Shown here: positions 44,525 through 53,051 of the stretch, piece by piece
How the letters are laid out: each line of letters opens with the position of its first letter
Position numbering within the stretch: the stretch's first letter is position 1
From: an uncultured Erysipelotrichaceae bacterium
GTDB lineage: Bacteria > Bacillota_I > Bacilli_A > Erysipelotrichales > Erysipelotrichaceae
NCBI GenBank assembly: GCA_944327105.1
Contig: CALVGN010000052.1
Location: forward strand, 1 to 64,000
Length of the DNA: 64,000 nucleotides
Direction of reading: 5' to 3'
The notes under the pieces: generated by a model
What the model was told of the DNA's origin: nothing
Database searches by the model: none
What the model saw: only the letters and a program-made list of their open reading frames with translations
Position numbers and translations under genes: made by a program

Positions 44525-46927
44525 ATGGCCAACGCATTCGATCATCGAACCATTGAAACCAAATGGCAGCACTATTGGCAAACGCATCAATCGTTTAAAA
44601 CCGATACCCGTGATTTCAGCAAACCCAAATATTATGTTTTGGATATGTTCCCTTATCCAAGTGGACAGGGACTTCATGTCGGTCATCCGGAAGGCTATAC
44701 CGCCAGTGATATCGTCGCCCGTAAAAAACGCATGGAAGGCTACAATGTGTTGCATCCCATGGGTTTTGATGCATTTGGTTTGCCAGCCGAGCAATATGCC
44801 ATCAAAACCGGTAACAATCCGATGGGCTTTACCCAACGTAATATCGATAACTTTACCCGGCAATTGAAAGCATTGGGCTTTTCCTATGACTGGGATCGTG
44901 CCATCTCTACGGCAGATCCATCCTTTTACAAGTGGACCCAATGGATCTTCATCCAGCTGTTTAATGCGGGTTTGGCCAAATGCGTGGAAATGCCGGTCAA
45001 CTGGTGTGAAGAATTAGGCACTGTATTGGCCAATGATGAGATCATTGACGGCAAAAGTGAACGCGGCGGCTATCCGGTCGTGCGTAAAAACATGCGTCAG
45101 TGGATCATGGATATCCCAGCGTATGCTGAAAAACTATTGGATAATCTGGATGAGTTGGATTGGCCGGAATCAACAAAAGAAATGCAACGCAACTGGATCG
45201 GTAAAAGTGTCGGGGCCAATGTGATCTTCACCGTGGATGGTAGCGACCATACCTTTACGGTATTTACCACCCGTTGCGATACATTGTTTGGTGCCACATA
45301 TTGTGTGCTTTCCCCGGAACATCATCTGGTCAATACCATCACGAGTGCTGATCAAAAAGAAGCGGTCGAAGCTTATCAGAAAGCGTGTGCACTTAAAAGT
45401 GAACTGGAACGCACGGAATTGAATAAAAACAAGACCGGTGTGTTTACCGGCGCGTATGCAATCAATCCGGTCAATGGTAAAAAGATCCCGATCTGGATCG
45501 CCGACTATGTGTTAGCCACTTACGGAACTGGTGCGATCATGGCCGTTCCGGCCCATGATGAGCGGGATTATGAATTTGCCAAGAAATTCAATATCGATAT
45601 CATCCCAGTCATCGAAGGTGGAAATGTTCAAGAAGCGGCGTATACCGGAGATGGGATCCATATCAATTCCGGTTTTATCAATGGTTTGAACAAGCAAGAT
45701 GCCATTGACACGATGATCGAATGGTTACATCAGCATGGTTGTGGTGAAAAGAAGATCAATTATCGTTTAAGAGAATGGATCTTCGCCCGTCAGCGCTATT
45801 GGGGTGAACCGATCCCCATCATCCACTATGATGATGGCACCATCGGTGTCGTGGATAACGGCGATCTTCCACTGGTCTTACCTGAGTTGGATGATTATGG
45901 ACCAAGTAAGACCGGTGCCCCATTGGATAAAGCCACGGATTGGGTCAATGTGACCTACCATGGCAAAACCGGTAAGCGTGAAACCAGCACCATGCCGGGT
46001 TCTGCTGGCAGCAGCTGGTATTTCATGCGCTATATCGATCCCAATAACGATCAAGCCTTTGCGGATAAAGAACTATTGGATCATTGGCTGCCGGTCGATC
46101 TATATATCGGTGGCAGTGAGCATGCGGTCGGCCATTTGCTGTACTCCCGATTCTGGACAGAATTTTTGCATGATCAAGGTTATACGGATGTGAAGGAACC
46201 ATTCCATAAACTGGTCCATCAAGGCATGATCTTAGGCGCCAATGGCGAAAAGATGAGTAAATCCAGAGGCAATGTCGTTAATCCGGATGAGATCATCAAT
46301 GAATATGGTGCCGATACTTTACGTGTCTATGAAATGTTCATGGGTCCATTGCAGGCTTCCAAACCCTGGAGCGAACAAGGCGTGGAAGGGGCACACCGCT
46401 GGCTTGAACGTGTCTATCGTTTGGTGGAAGATACCAATCAAAAATTGGTTGAAACCAATGATGGCAAGTTAGATCGCAGCTTTAACGTGATGGTGGAAAA
46501 AGTATCCAAGGATATCGATAATCTGGATTTCAATACCGCCATCAGTGCAATGATGATCTTTGTCAATGACTGCTATAAACAGGAAACCATCTATAAACCC
46601 TATATCGTGGATTTTGTCACCATGCTTTCTGTGTTTGCACCACACTTAGGCGCTGAGATGTATGAAATGTTAGGTGGCAACGATGATTTAACTTATTGCA
46701 AGTGGCCAAGTTATGATCCAAGTAAATTGGTGGTCGATACCCATACGGTAGTGGTACAGGTCAATGGTAAAGTCAGAGGTAAATTTGATGTCAGCAATGA
46801 TACCGATGATACAACCATTGAAACCATGGCCAAACAATTGGAAGCTGTGAAGAAGTATACCGATGGTCAAACCATCAAAAAGGTAATCGTGGTCAAATCC
46901 AAGATCGTTAATATCGTTCTCGTTTAG
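44525..46927 (+). CDS. leuS: leucyl-tRNA synthetase
   Basis: Class I synthetase charging tRNA-Leu. HIGH-type motif [15 protein letters not shown] near residue 45, an editing domain with [12 protein letters not shown], and KMSKS in [12 protein letters not shown] near 575. 800 residues is full length. Downstream of the Leu T-box; AAAGGAAAA site before the ATG. An exact palindrome at 46863 encodes DGQTIKK near the C terminus. Confidence 0.97.
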   Translation: MANAFDHRTIETKWQHYWQTHQSFKTDTRDFSKPKYYVLDMFPYPSGQGLHVGHPEGYTASDIVARKKRMEGYNVLHPMGFDAFGLPAEQYAIKTGNNPMGFTQRNIDNFTRQLKALGFSYDWDRAISTADPSFYKWTQWIFIQLFNAGLAKCVEMPVNWCEELGTVLANDEIIDGKSERGGYPVVRKNMRQWIMDIPAYAEKLLDNLDELDWPESTKEMQRNWIGKSVGANVIFTVDGSDHTFTVFTTRCDTLFGATYCVLSPEHHLVNTITSADQKEAVEAYQKACALKSELERTELNKNKTGVFTGAYAINPVNGKKIPIWIADYVLATYGTGAIMAVPAHDERDYEFAKKFNIDIIPVIEGGNVQEAAYTGDGIHINSGFINGLNKQDAIDTMIEWLHQHGCGEKKINYRLREWIFARQRYWGEPIPIIHYDDGTIGVVDNGDLPLVLPELDDYGPSKTGAPLDKATDWVNVTYHGKTGKRETSTMPGSAGSSWYFMRYIDPNNDQAFADKELLDHWLPVDLYIGGSEHAVGHLLYSRFWTEFLHDQGYTDVKEPFHKLVHQGMILGANGEKMSKSRGNVVNPDEIINEYGADTLRVYEMFMGPLQASKPWSEQGVEGAHRWLERVYRLVEDTNQKLVETNDGKLDRSFNVMVEKVSKDIDNLDFNTAISAMMIFVNDCYKQETIYKPYIVDFVTMLSVFAPHLGAEMYEMLGGNDDLTYCKWPSYDPSKLVVDTHTVVVQVNGKVRGKFDVSNDTDDTTIETMAKQLEAVKKYTDGQTIKKVIVVKSKIVNIVLV

Positions 46928-46948
46928 TTAAACCATAATAATGAATCA

Positions 46949-46985
46949 AAAGCGATGTTCAGCGATTGAACATCGCTTTTATTAT
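46949..46985 (+). terminator. terminator of leuS
   Basis: AAAAGCGATGTTC / GAACATCGCTTTT stem with AGCGATT loop, followed by ATTATT. Its 3' arm is part of a 25-base direct repeat (46973-46997) found again at 48658. Confidence 0.85.
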
Positions 46986-46997
46986 TGAAAAATACGT
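46973..46997 (+). repeat. 25-bp direct repeat, left copy
   Basis: TCGCTTTTATTATTGAAAAA followed by TACGT, identical to 48658-48682. The similarity continues more loosely on both sides. The two copies bracket 1.66 kb that contains the frameshifted lipoprotein gene. Confidence 0.85.
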
Positions 46998-47535
46998 GCA
47001 ATCCTTGTTGTACAAGTATCGTTGAAAATGTTTTCAAATATAATCATTATAAGAGGTATCTAAACTTCCGAAATATGTTAAAAACGAAGGTAAGAGCACA
47101 TCGTTGACTCTTTTCTTTAAATTGGTCCAACCATATAACCCGCATTTGTTCTATCGAACATTTCCAACAATCAAAAATTGAACAGAATTCAATCAATACA
47201 TACGTTAATTGACGTCGATTTCTATTGATATGCCATTTTTCAACGGTATTGAAGTATCGATGGCCATGTAATTTGACTTCTTTTGGTTGGCACCATGGGT
47301 GGATGCAGTAGACGAAATATAATCATGGCTGTTCAGACAGTAGGTTCACATCAAGTTAATACGTTTTTAAATCGTTAACAGACTAAACGACTGAATAGGA
47401 AATCCGTGGTTTTGATAAAAGTAAGGGATTTACTCATCTGAAAGGAGCCCTGGTTATTAAAAATGTCGCGGGTCATTCAATTTGCCTTCAGCTATTTATA
47501 ATTCGGCTTTAACATATCCTGCGGAGGTTCGAGAA
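46998..47535. other. AT-rich intergenic DNA with a cre-like site
   Basis: About 540 bases with no convincing gene. A palindrome TGAAAATGTTTTCA (47023-47036), close to the CcpA cre consensus, is followed at once by TATAAT (47039-47044). It also contains one near-copy of the iterated palindrome (TTGGTCCAACCAT, 47122). Otherwise nothing recognised. Confidence 0.5.
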
Positions 47536-48527
47536 GTGGAGCCTAAACGAATTTTAAAGGTACTGGTTTGCTTCAACTTTATTTTATTCGGCTGTCAAAC
47601 TCACCAACAATTAAATGGTTCTGTTGACTTTGATTCGGCATATTATTTTTCCTACTATTGGCCATACGAAAATGATGATTCAACTTACACATTTGCATCG
47701 TTTGACAAAGCTGGCGAGATGGTACAATCCAGACTTTTAAATTTAACGGAGATATTGCCAATAACAGTTTTTTTCCATCCAAAGGCAAAATCTATATGCA
47801 CGCCTTTGGAGGATTAGTTGAATATGATATTTTAAAAGGAAAACTTTCTGTTTTGGTTTCCGATGATGTGGTATCGCATGTTTTTCTTTCGCACAATGAC
47901 TCATTGTACTACATCATTCAACGTGTTAGAACTGCGGATGATCCGTTGCAATTTGAATTCTATGAATATAATTTAGAAAAACAACGCCACGTGTTGCTTC
48001 ACACATTTGATTTTATTGTTTCCAATTATGTGGTTGCGAATGAGTATGTCTATGTTATTGAATCGGCATCCGATCAACAACAAAATCGTTTATATCAGTA
48101 CGCATTGGCTGATTTTACTTTACTCGACGTAAAGAATGTTGAAAGCTCTTCAAATTTAGGTTGTGTTGATGAGGAGGTTTATCTATGTGAGTCGGATTCA
48201 ATCACTGATCTTGGGTCAAATGAAGTGTACACTATGATCGATCCAGTGATATATACTGATCAATTACTAAAACATTATGATCAGGCACTCTATAGTTTGG
48301 AAGATCCGATGAGTGGAACTTGTATACTGCGCAAAAATGGAGAAACAGTGCGAACTTTTGAGCAGTGTGATGGATATCAAGATGTTGCCGGGGATTATAT
48401 TATGATTCAATTGGATAAAATTTATTATCGCTATGATTTAAGTACTGACTCGTTGCAGCAATTAGAATTGGATGATCCAAATATCGATATTCATCACACT
48501 TATATCGTGAACAATCTTGATATGTAA
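47536..48527 (+). pseudogene. frameshifted lipoprotein gene
   Basis: A GTG at 47536 after GCGGAGG begins a short lipoprotein signal (lipobox ILFGC). The frame runs to 47817, but from about 47730 the +2 frame reads sensible protein (FNGDIANNSFF, PSKGKIYMHAFGG) and continues to 48527, whose apparent ATG start is at 47796. One indel near the TTTTAAATTT run would join them into a protein of about 330 residues. The body has repeating Gly/Tyr/Asp-rich strands like a beta-propeller. No family recognised. Bracketed by the 25-bp direct repeats. Confidence 0.6.
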
Positions 48528-48657
48528 TGCAGACGATGGAAACTTATATTGATTATTTTTAGCATCGTTTTTAAAAGATGAGCATATGGCTTGACCAAAA
48601 TATATAGCAATATACACAACTTTCAACACCGGTGAAAATGTGTCGTATATTTGAATC

Positions 48658-48682
48658 TCGCTTTTATTATTGAAAAATACGT
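48658..48682 (+). repeat. 25-bp direct repeat, right copy
   Basis: Identical to 46973-46997, which includes the leuS terminator arm. This copy has no gene terminator context, suggesting it is a duplicated remnant of the leuS 3' region. Confidence 0.85.
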
Positions 48683-48694
48683 AGAAATGATGTT

Positions 48695-48811
48695 GTGAAA
48701 GAAACTATTTGGTCTTCATTTGCAACAAATCTGCACTCTGCTATTTCTGGAATGCTAATAATGTCTATACTCGCATTTATCTGGACATTGAAGTTGCATA
48801 AAGAATTCTAA
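48695..48811 (+). CDS. possible 38-residue membrane peptide
   Basis: A GTG-started frame encoding a short N-terminal polar part, one strong hydrophobic segment (ISGMLIMSILAFIW) and a basic tail ending KLHKEF. The layout is like small toxin or holin-like peptides, but the ribosome site is weak and there is no family match, so it may be chance. The rest of the 48528-49075 gap shows nothing else except the cre-like site and promoter of the peptide gene. Confidence 0.2.
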   Translation: MKETIWSSFATNLHSAISGMLIMSILAFIWTLKLHKEF

Positions 48812-48995
48812 ACATGCACTCTGATTAAAGTTAAACAATGTAAATTTACTTTGAATGTATATTATTTTGATGTAACGATTATTGGCTTTTGCTTTGAAAG
48901 TCGTTGCTTCCTTTTTCTGTTATTTGCTGAATTAATCAACTTCTCTATCTGTGCCATTTGAGTTGTTTGTTAATAGATAAATTACACCAACAGAA

Positions 48996-49009
48996 TGAAA
49001 ACGTTTTCA
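48996..49009. promoter_or_regulatory. cre-like palindrome upstream of the precursor peptide
   Basis: TGAAAACGTTTTCA is a perfect palindrome matching the CcpA cre consensus. It lies about 40 bases upstream of the -10 TATAAA (49049-49054) of the peptide gene, so carbon-catabolite control by CcpA is possible. Binding is inferred. Confidence 0.55.
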
Positions 49010-49048
49010 TAACGGTTTCGATTTCTTATTTTGTCCCTTTATTTCTGT

Positions 49049-49054
49049 TATAAA
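49049..49054 (+). promoter_or_regulatory. -10 element of the precursor peptide gene
   Basis: TATAAA 21 bases before the start codon; the -35 (TTATTT region near 49026) is poor. Confidence 0.4.
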
Positions 49055-49075
49055 ATATCCACAGGAGGTTTCTAT

Positions 49076-49153
49076 ATGTGCGAGTTCATTGAAATTGTGG
49101 TAGATGATGGCGAGATGGATTATGCATGCACCATCCGTACCCAACGCGCATAA
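49076..49153 (+). CDS. probable RiPP precursor peptide (25 residues)
   Basis: A 25-codon gene with an excellent ribosome site (ACAGGAGG, 8 bases upstream). The peptide starts MCEFIEIVVDDGEMD and ends YACTIRTQRA. The N-terminal half is hydrophobic/acidic, like a leader. The C-terminal part has Tyr17, Cys18, Thr19 and Thr22 as candidate modified residues. The second residue is also Cys. It lies 41 bases before a radical SAM/SPASM gene and is followed by a strong hairpin terminator, a layout typical of ribosomally made, modified peptides. The precursor call is inferred from context; no known precursor family recognised. Confidence 0.7.
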   Translation: MCEFIEIVVDDGEMDYACTIRTQRA

Positions 49154-49156
49154 TTG

Positions 49157-49188
49157 AATAATACTGCTATATAGCAGTATTATTTTTT
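49157..49188 (+). terminator. attenuator-like terminator between precursor and maturase
   Basis: A 28-base perfect palindrome (AATAATACTGCTAT and its complement) followed by a T-run. It would leave most transcripts carrying only the precursor, with partial readthrough into the maturase. Confidence 0.8.
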
Positions 49189-49194
49189 AAGAAT

Positions 49195-50499
49195 ATGATT
49201 GAATACGATTTACATAACTGTATCACTTACAGAGACGAACAATATTACTATATTTTTAATCCTTATACAATTGGAAGTATTCGAATTCCTAATGTGGGTT
49301 CTGTTACCGAAAGCATAAAGAATTTTGGCGTACCTACACTTTATGAAAATGGTATTCTAATAGACGGCAACTTAAATGGTAATTCGATAGCGAAATTTCT
49401 ACTTAATAAAGCAAAATATGATAAAAAAAGATTGTATTTAACCGATGCAATTACGTATAAGTGTAATTTGAACTGTGTTTACTGTATGCAACAAAACACA
49501 TTTAAAGGTATTAATCGCATTACACCAGTAGAAAAAGTTGCTATTTGGGAACGTCTATTTAAAATGAGTAACTGCGAACTGCTAAATGTTTGTCTGTTTG
49601 GAGGAGAGCCTTTCTACGATTATAATTATCTTTTTACTTTGCTAAATCAGGCAAAAAGTAAAAATTTAAATATCCAATATTCTGCTGTTACAAATGGAAC
49701 ATTGATTAATGATGATACAATATCTTTAATTAATAATTACTCCATTAATCATATTCAAATTACAATAGATGGTCCAGCTTATGTCCACGACAAAAGAAGA
49801 ATCGGTAATAAAGCAAAAAATACATTTGAGCAAATAATTAATAATATTTTAAAGCTTCTTGAAAATACTGAATGTGAAATTGTATTAAATACGGTATTAG
49901 ATCGTAATAATAAAGATACTTATATTGAATTAGTTAAATTTTTAAATTCAAAATTTTCAAAATTTTGTTTTTCAAGTCAAGCTCGTATTATTTTTAATTT
50001 AGGAATGGAATGTCATCCATATAACAAGAGTGATTATACAAATGAAAGTATTATTAAAGATTTGATAGAGTATCACAAAATATATTTGAAGTACTTACAA
50101 GAGCTTTTATCATTAGGAAACACTATTCGTTTTGTTATGCCAAATGGTTTATGCATAGCAAAGCATAGATATGAGTATCTTATTGCTCCTGATGGGTGTA
50201 TTTATAAATGTATTACAGGTTTAGGACTGAAAGAGTTTAGACTAGGATATTTGAATGATATCTATAAGGATGCCTTACCATTGTTGCTTAAGGAAAGTCA
50301 GTTCATAGAAAAAGAATATGCACAATGCAATAATTGCAAATATCAAGCTCTTTGTAATGGTGGGTGTTATTACAGCGCTTTTATAAACCAAGCTAGTATT
50401 GATTGTCGTAAACAATTATTTGATGCAGTGCTCGAAGAATACGTAAAACTGTCTTGTAGTGTAGTGAAAACGAAAAATGGATATTACAAGGGGGTATAA
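49195..50499 (+). CDS. radical SAM/SPASM peptide maturase
   Basis: A 434-residue enzyme expected to modify the upstream peptide by radical chemistry (for example thioether or carbon-carbon links). An N-terminal region of about 80 residues may bind the leader. The SAM cluster motif CNLNCVYC is at residues 90-97. The SPASM region has C335, C339 and the diagnostic C378-x2-C381-x5-C387-x3-C391 pattern plus a final Cys near 404, for auxiliary Fe-S clusters. The gene is very AT-rich and lacks the native palindrome. No strong ribosome site precedes the ATG just after the attenuator, in keeping with low expression. Product chemistry cannot be predicted. Confidence 0.92.
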   Translation: MIEYDLHNCITYRDEQYYYIFNPYTIGSIRIPNVGSVTESIKNFGVPTLYENGILIDGNLNGNSIAKFLLNKAKYDKKRLYLTDAITYKCNLNCVYCMQQNTFKGINRITPVEKVAIWERLFKMSNCELLNVCLFGGEPFYDYNYLFTLLNQAKSKNLNIQYSAVTNGTLINDDTISLINNYSINHIQITIDGPAYVHDKRRIGNKAKNTFEQIINNILKLLENTECEIVLNTVLDRNNKDTYIELVKFLNSKFSKFCFSSQARIIFNLGMECHPYNKSDYTNESIIKDLIEYHKIYLKYLQELLSLGNTIRFVMPNGLCIAKHRYEYLIAPDGCIYKCITGLGLKEFRLGYLNDIYKDALPLLLKESQFIEKEYAQCNNCKYQALCNGGCYYSAFINQASIDCRKQLFDAVLEEYVKLSCSVVKTKNGYYKGV

Positions 50500-50506
50500 G
50501 AACCAA

Positions 50507-51193
50507 ATGCTCCCGTTAATTGAGATTAATAATATTTCTAAGTCATTTAAGGACAATACTATAATTTACAACTGTAGTTTTGAATTCCGTGGCAGCAATA
50601 TGTATCTGATTCATGGAGATAATGGCAGTGGTAAGTCTACTTTGATCCGCATAATGACTAATCTGCTTTCTCCTGATGAAGGTCATGTGTATTATAATCA
50701 TTTCACTTTTGAAAAAGATCAGAAAAAAATCCTGCAATCGCTTGGTGTGATTCTCAATGATGATCGTTGTCTATATTACAAATTGTCTGCTTGGGAGAAT
50801 GTGTACTATGCCGGGCGAATCTTTGGTGTTTCAAAATCCATACTTCACTCGCGTATGACAACCTTGTTTGATTTGTTTGATTTGCCAAAGGATAAAACGC
50901 TCATCGAAAATTTTTCGTCTGGTATGAAGCGAAAAGTTGCCATTGTTAGAGGTTTAGTTCATCAGCCGTTATTTCTTCTGGCGGATGAGCCATTGAATAA
51001 TTTGGATGAAGAATCTCGATTTAAATGCATCCAAGTTTTCAAGCAACTGGCACTTAACGGATCGGTAGTTATCGTTGCCTCTCATATTATCGATGAGGGC
51101 TACCGGGATTTATTCGATGTGATTTTAGAAATGAAAGATGGGAAACTGCATGATTTATCTTTACAAGGAAATTCTGGAATCACTTCGTTATAA
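50507..51193 (+). CDS. ABC transporter ATPase of the peptide locus
   Basis: A 228-residue ABC ATPase: Walker A GDNGSGKST, signature NFSSGMKRK, Walker B LFLLADEPLNNLD, H-loop ASHII. ATG 50507 is chosen because it follows an AAGGGGG site; a start at 50477 overlapping the maturase is possible. It powers the two permeases that follow, probably to export the modified peptide or give self-protection. Confidence 0.9.
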   Translation: MLPLIEINNISKSFKDNTIIYNCSFEFRGSNMYLIHGDNGSGKSTLIRIMTNLLSPDEGHVYYNHFTFEKDQKKILQSLGVILNDDRCLYYKLSAWENVYYAGRIFGVSKSILHSRMTTLFDLFDLPKDKTLIENFSSGMKRKVAIVRGLVHQPLFLLADEPLNNLDEESRFKCIQVFKQLALNGSVVIVASHIIDEGYRDLFDVILEMKDGKLHDLSLQGNSGITSL

Positions 51194-51866
51194 AGTTATT
51201 TGGATCAATCTGTTTTTGATTCCGTTCTTTCAGTTTGCGCCTTTTGTTTTGATGAGTGCCGATCCCACGCAGGTGTTGATTGGACTGATATGCTGGTATG
51301 TTTTGACACAGTACTTTTTTGTGATTCCCAATTGCTTTGAGGATGAACGGATTAATGGTACGATCGTTAACTTATTGACGTTTCCGGTTTCGGTCGTTCG
51401 TTTACTCATAAGCAAAGGGATATGGCTGGCCTTTCAGACGATTGCCATTGTTACTTTTACTTTATTTCTATTTTTGCTTTTCAATATCACAGTCAAAGAT
51501 CTTCCATTATTGTTGGCTTTGGTGGTTTTTGACTGTTTTGCGATGTTTTGTTGTTCGGTTTTTTATCTTGGACTGGTGTTGCATATCCAACGGTTTTCGC
51601 GAATCAATGGATTCATTCAGGATGTACTAGGCTTTTTTAGTGGATATACTTTTGATATCCGTAAGTTCCCAATCGGTTTGCGTTTGATTTCCTATCTGAT
51701 TCCATTGACGTATATCATTATCATTGCACGTCACTCAACCGTTTTTACACCAGTTGCTTTGATGATGGTTACCATTTTGTCTTTGATGCTTTTGTTTTTA
51801 GGGCTTCATATGGTCAATCAGAAAATTCAGAAACTGAGATCGAGTGGGGAATGGAACGTATGGTAA
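51150..51866 (+). CDS. ABC-2-like permease subunit 1
   Basis: A 238-residue membrane protein with about six helices and a periplasm-side FEDERINGTIVNLLTFPVS motif typical of ABC-2 permeases. The gene overlaps the ATPase by 44 bases, so it is coupled. A reading from 51138 is also possible. Confidence 0.85.
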   Translation: MIYLYKEILESLRYKVIWINLFLIPFFQFAPFVLMSADPTQVLIGLICWYVLTQYFFVIPNCFEDERINGTIVNLLTFPVSVVRLLISKGIWLAFQTIAIVTFTLFLFLLFNITVKDLPLLLALVVFDCFAMFCCSVFYLGLVLHIQRFSRINGFIQDVLGFFSGYTFDIRKFPIGLRLISYLIPLTYIIIIARHSTVFTPVALMMVTILSLMLLFLGLHMVNQKIQKLRSSGEWNVW

Positions 51867-52657
51867 AACATTTTGCGTTATTCATCATTTCTTTGAAGAC
51901 CAGTATTCGCTATAAGACGACTTATCTTTCATGGCTGTTGAATCTGATCAGCATGATATTGCCTGCTTTGGCTATTCTTTTTTTCGGTGATTTGGCATTG
52001 CGGTTATTGGGTTATGTAAATGCGGATCAATATTTGATGTTTTTAGTGATATCGCTTGCCTATTGGGGATTCATCGAATCCTTTTGGAGCGGTGTATTTG
52101 ATCTTAGAGACATGATGCGAAGCGGGATCATTGAACAGGTATTGCTCTATCCTTTGAATCCAATAGAATTTGTGTTTTCGAATTCCATTCAAAGCATTAT
52201 TTCTGCATTGATTCAATCGGTCCCATTATTGATCATTAGCTGTATTTATTATTCGGTCACGGTTAGTTTTGGACATATTTTGATTTGCGGTGTCGTTGTG
52301 ATCCTATCATTGTTTGCCAATATGGTCATGACATTATTGCTTTGTTCGATTGGATTAGAGACAGCAGAAAGTGATCAAGTTATCTCCATCATCGCCAATA
52401 TTGCACCGTTTTTATGTGGCCTTTTCATTCCGATTTCGATGCTTCCTCAATTGTTTCTTCCCGTTTCCTTGTTGTTTCCTTTTACCTATGCATTGGAACT
52501 ATTACGTTATTATGTTTTTGATGTCCCAACGTTTTTAATGGTTGATCAAACGTGGATTGCGATGATTACGACAACGATGCTATTTCTTGTGATTGGAATG
52601 ATTTTATACCGATTGTATTTGAATAAAGCACGAAAGAGAGGGTTCAACAAATTTTGA
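51851..52657 (+). CDS. ABC-2-like permease subunit 2
   Basis: A 268-residue membrane protein with about six helices, including LRDMMRSGIIEQVLLYPLNPIEF, which parallels the motif in subunit 1, so the two probably form a heterodimer. It overlaps the first permease by 16 bases. The start may instead be the ATG at 51860. No protease gene is present in the locus, so leader removal, if any, must use a host protease. Confidence 0.85.
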   Translation: MERMVKHFALFIISLKTSIRYKTTYLSWLLNLISMILPALAILFFGDLALRLLGYVNADQYLMFLVISLAYWGFIESFWSGVFDLRDMMRSGIIEQVLLYPLNPIEFVFSNSIQSIISALIQSVPLLIISCIYYSVTVSFGHILICGVVVILSLFANMVMTLLLCSIGLETAESDQVISIIANIAPFLCGLFIPISMLPQLFLPVSLLFPFTYALELLRYYVFDVPTFLMVDQTWIAMITTTMLFLVIGMILYRLYLNKARKRGFNKF

Positions 52658-52703
52658 TTTGTAGTCCTACACCAATTGCTTTGAAAATTCTTTGAAACTC
52701 ATT

Positions 52704-52731
52704 TTGTAAAAATCGATCAAAATCTTATTGT
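52704..52731 (+). promoter_or_regulatory. possible promoter of the lysine riboswitch transcript
   Basis: TTGTAA (52704-52709), 16-base spacer, TATTGT (52726-52731), about 35 bases before the aptamer. Confidence 0.35.
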
Positions 52732-52765
52732 CAATCAAACCAAGTTGTGGTTTACTGAAACCACC

Positions 52766-52946
52766 TTGCAATAGAGGCGCGAATGATAAGAGTAGTGCCG
52801 GGAGAGAAAGGTCGTTACTTTCGTTACCATCCCGCTTGCATGAAAGGAGATTTCGCCGAAACCATCCATGGATACGACCAATGGATGAAGTTGGGCTGTC
52901 AATGAACAATTGGCAGACTCTCACGAAAGTGATGGAGCTATTGTCT
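52766..52946 (+). promoter_or_regulatory. lysine riboswitch (L-box) aptamer
   Basis: Conserved L-box blocks are visible in order: AGAGGCGCGA then AAGAGTA, AAAGGAG with CGCCGAA, GGGCTGTC with GGCAGACT, and a closing GAAAGTGATGGAG. P1 can form from GCAATAG (52768-52774) and CTATTGT (52938-52944). It precedes a terminator hairpin and an AGCS-type symporter gene, so lysine should switch that operon off. Family identification is strong; transport of lysine by the target is inferred. Confidence 0.9.
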
Positions 52947-52968
52947 ATGATTTGGTATAGACCATGTA

Positions 52969-53008
52969 TGGAGCAATAGCATTCGCTGTTGCTCCATTTT
53001 CACATTTT
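52969..53008 (+). terminator. expression-platform terminator of the lysine riboswitch
   Basis: TGGAGCAATAGC / GCTGTTGCTCCA stem with ATTC loop and T-rich tail. Its 5' arm repeats the GCAATAG of P1, suggesting competition between P1 and the terminator. Confidence 0.85.
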
Positions 53009-53051
53009 CGTTTTATCCCTTGAACGGCAAGGCAGGAAAGGATAGAACATC

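Noticed and set aside
44426-44941. Minus-strand frame over the T-box terminator and leuS start
   Set aside because: Overlaps both the leader RNA and the conserved leuS N terminus; no independent support.
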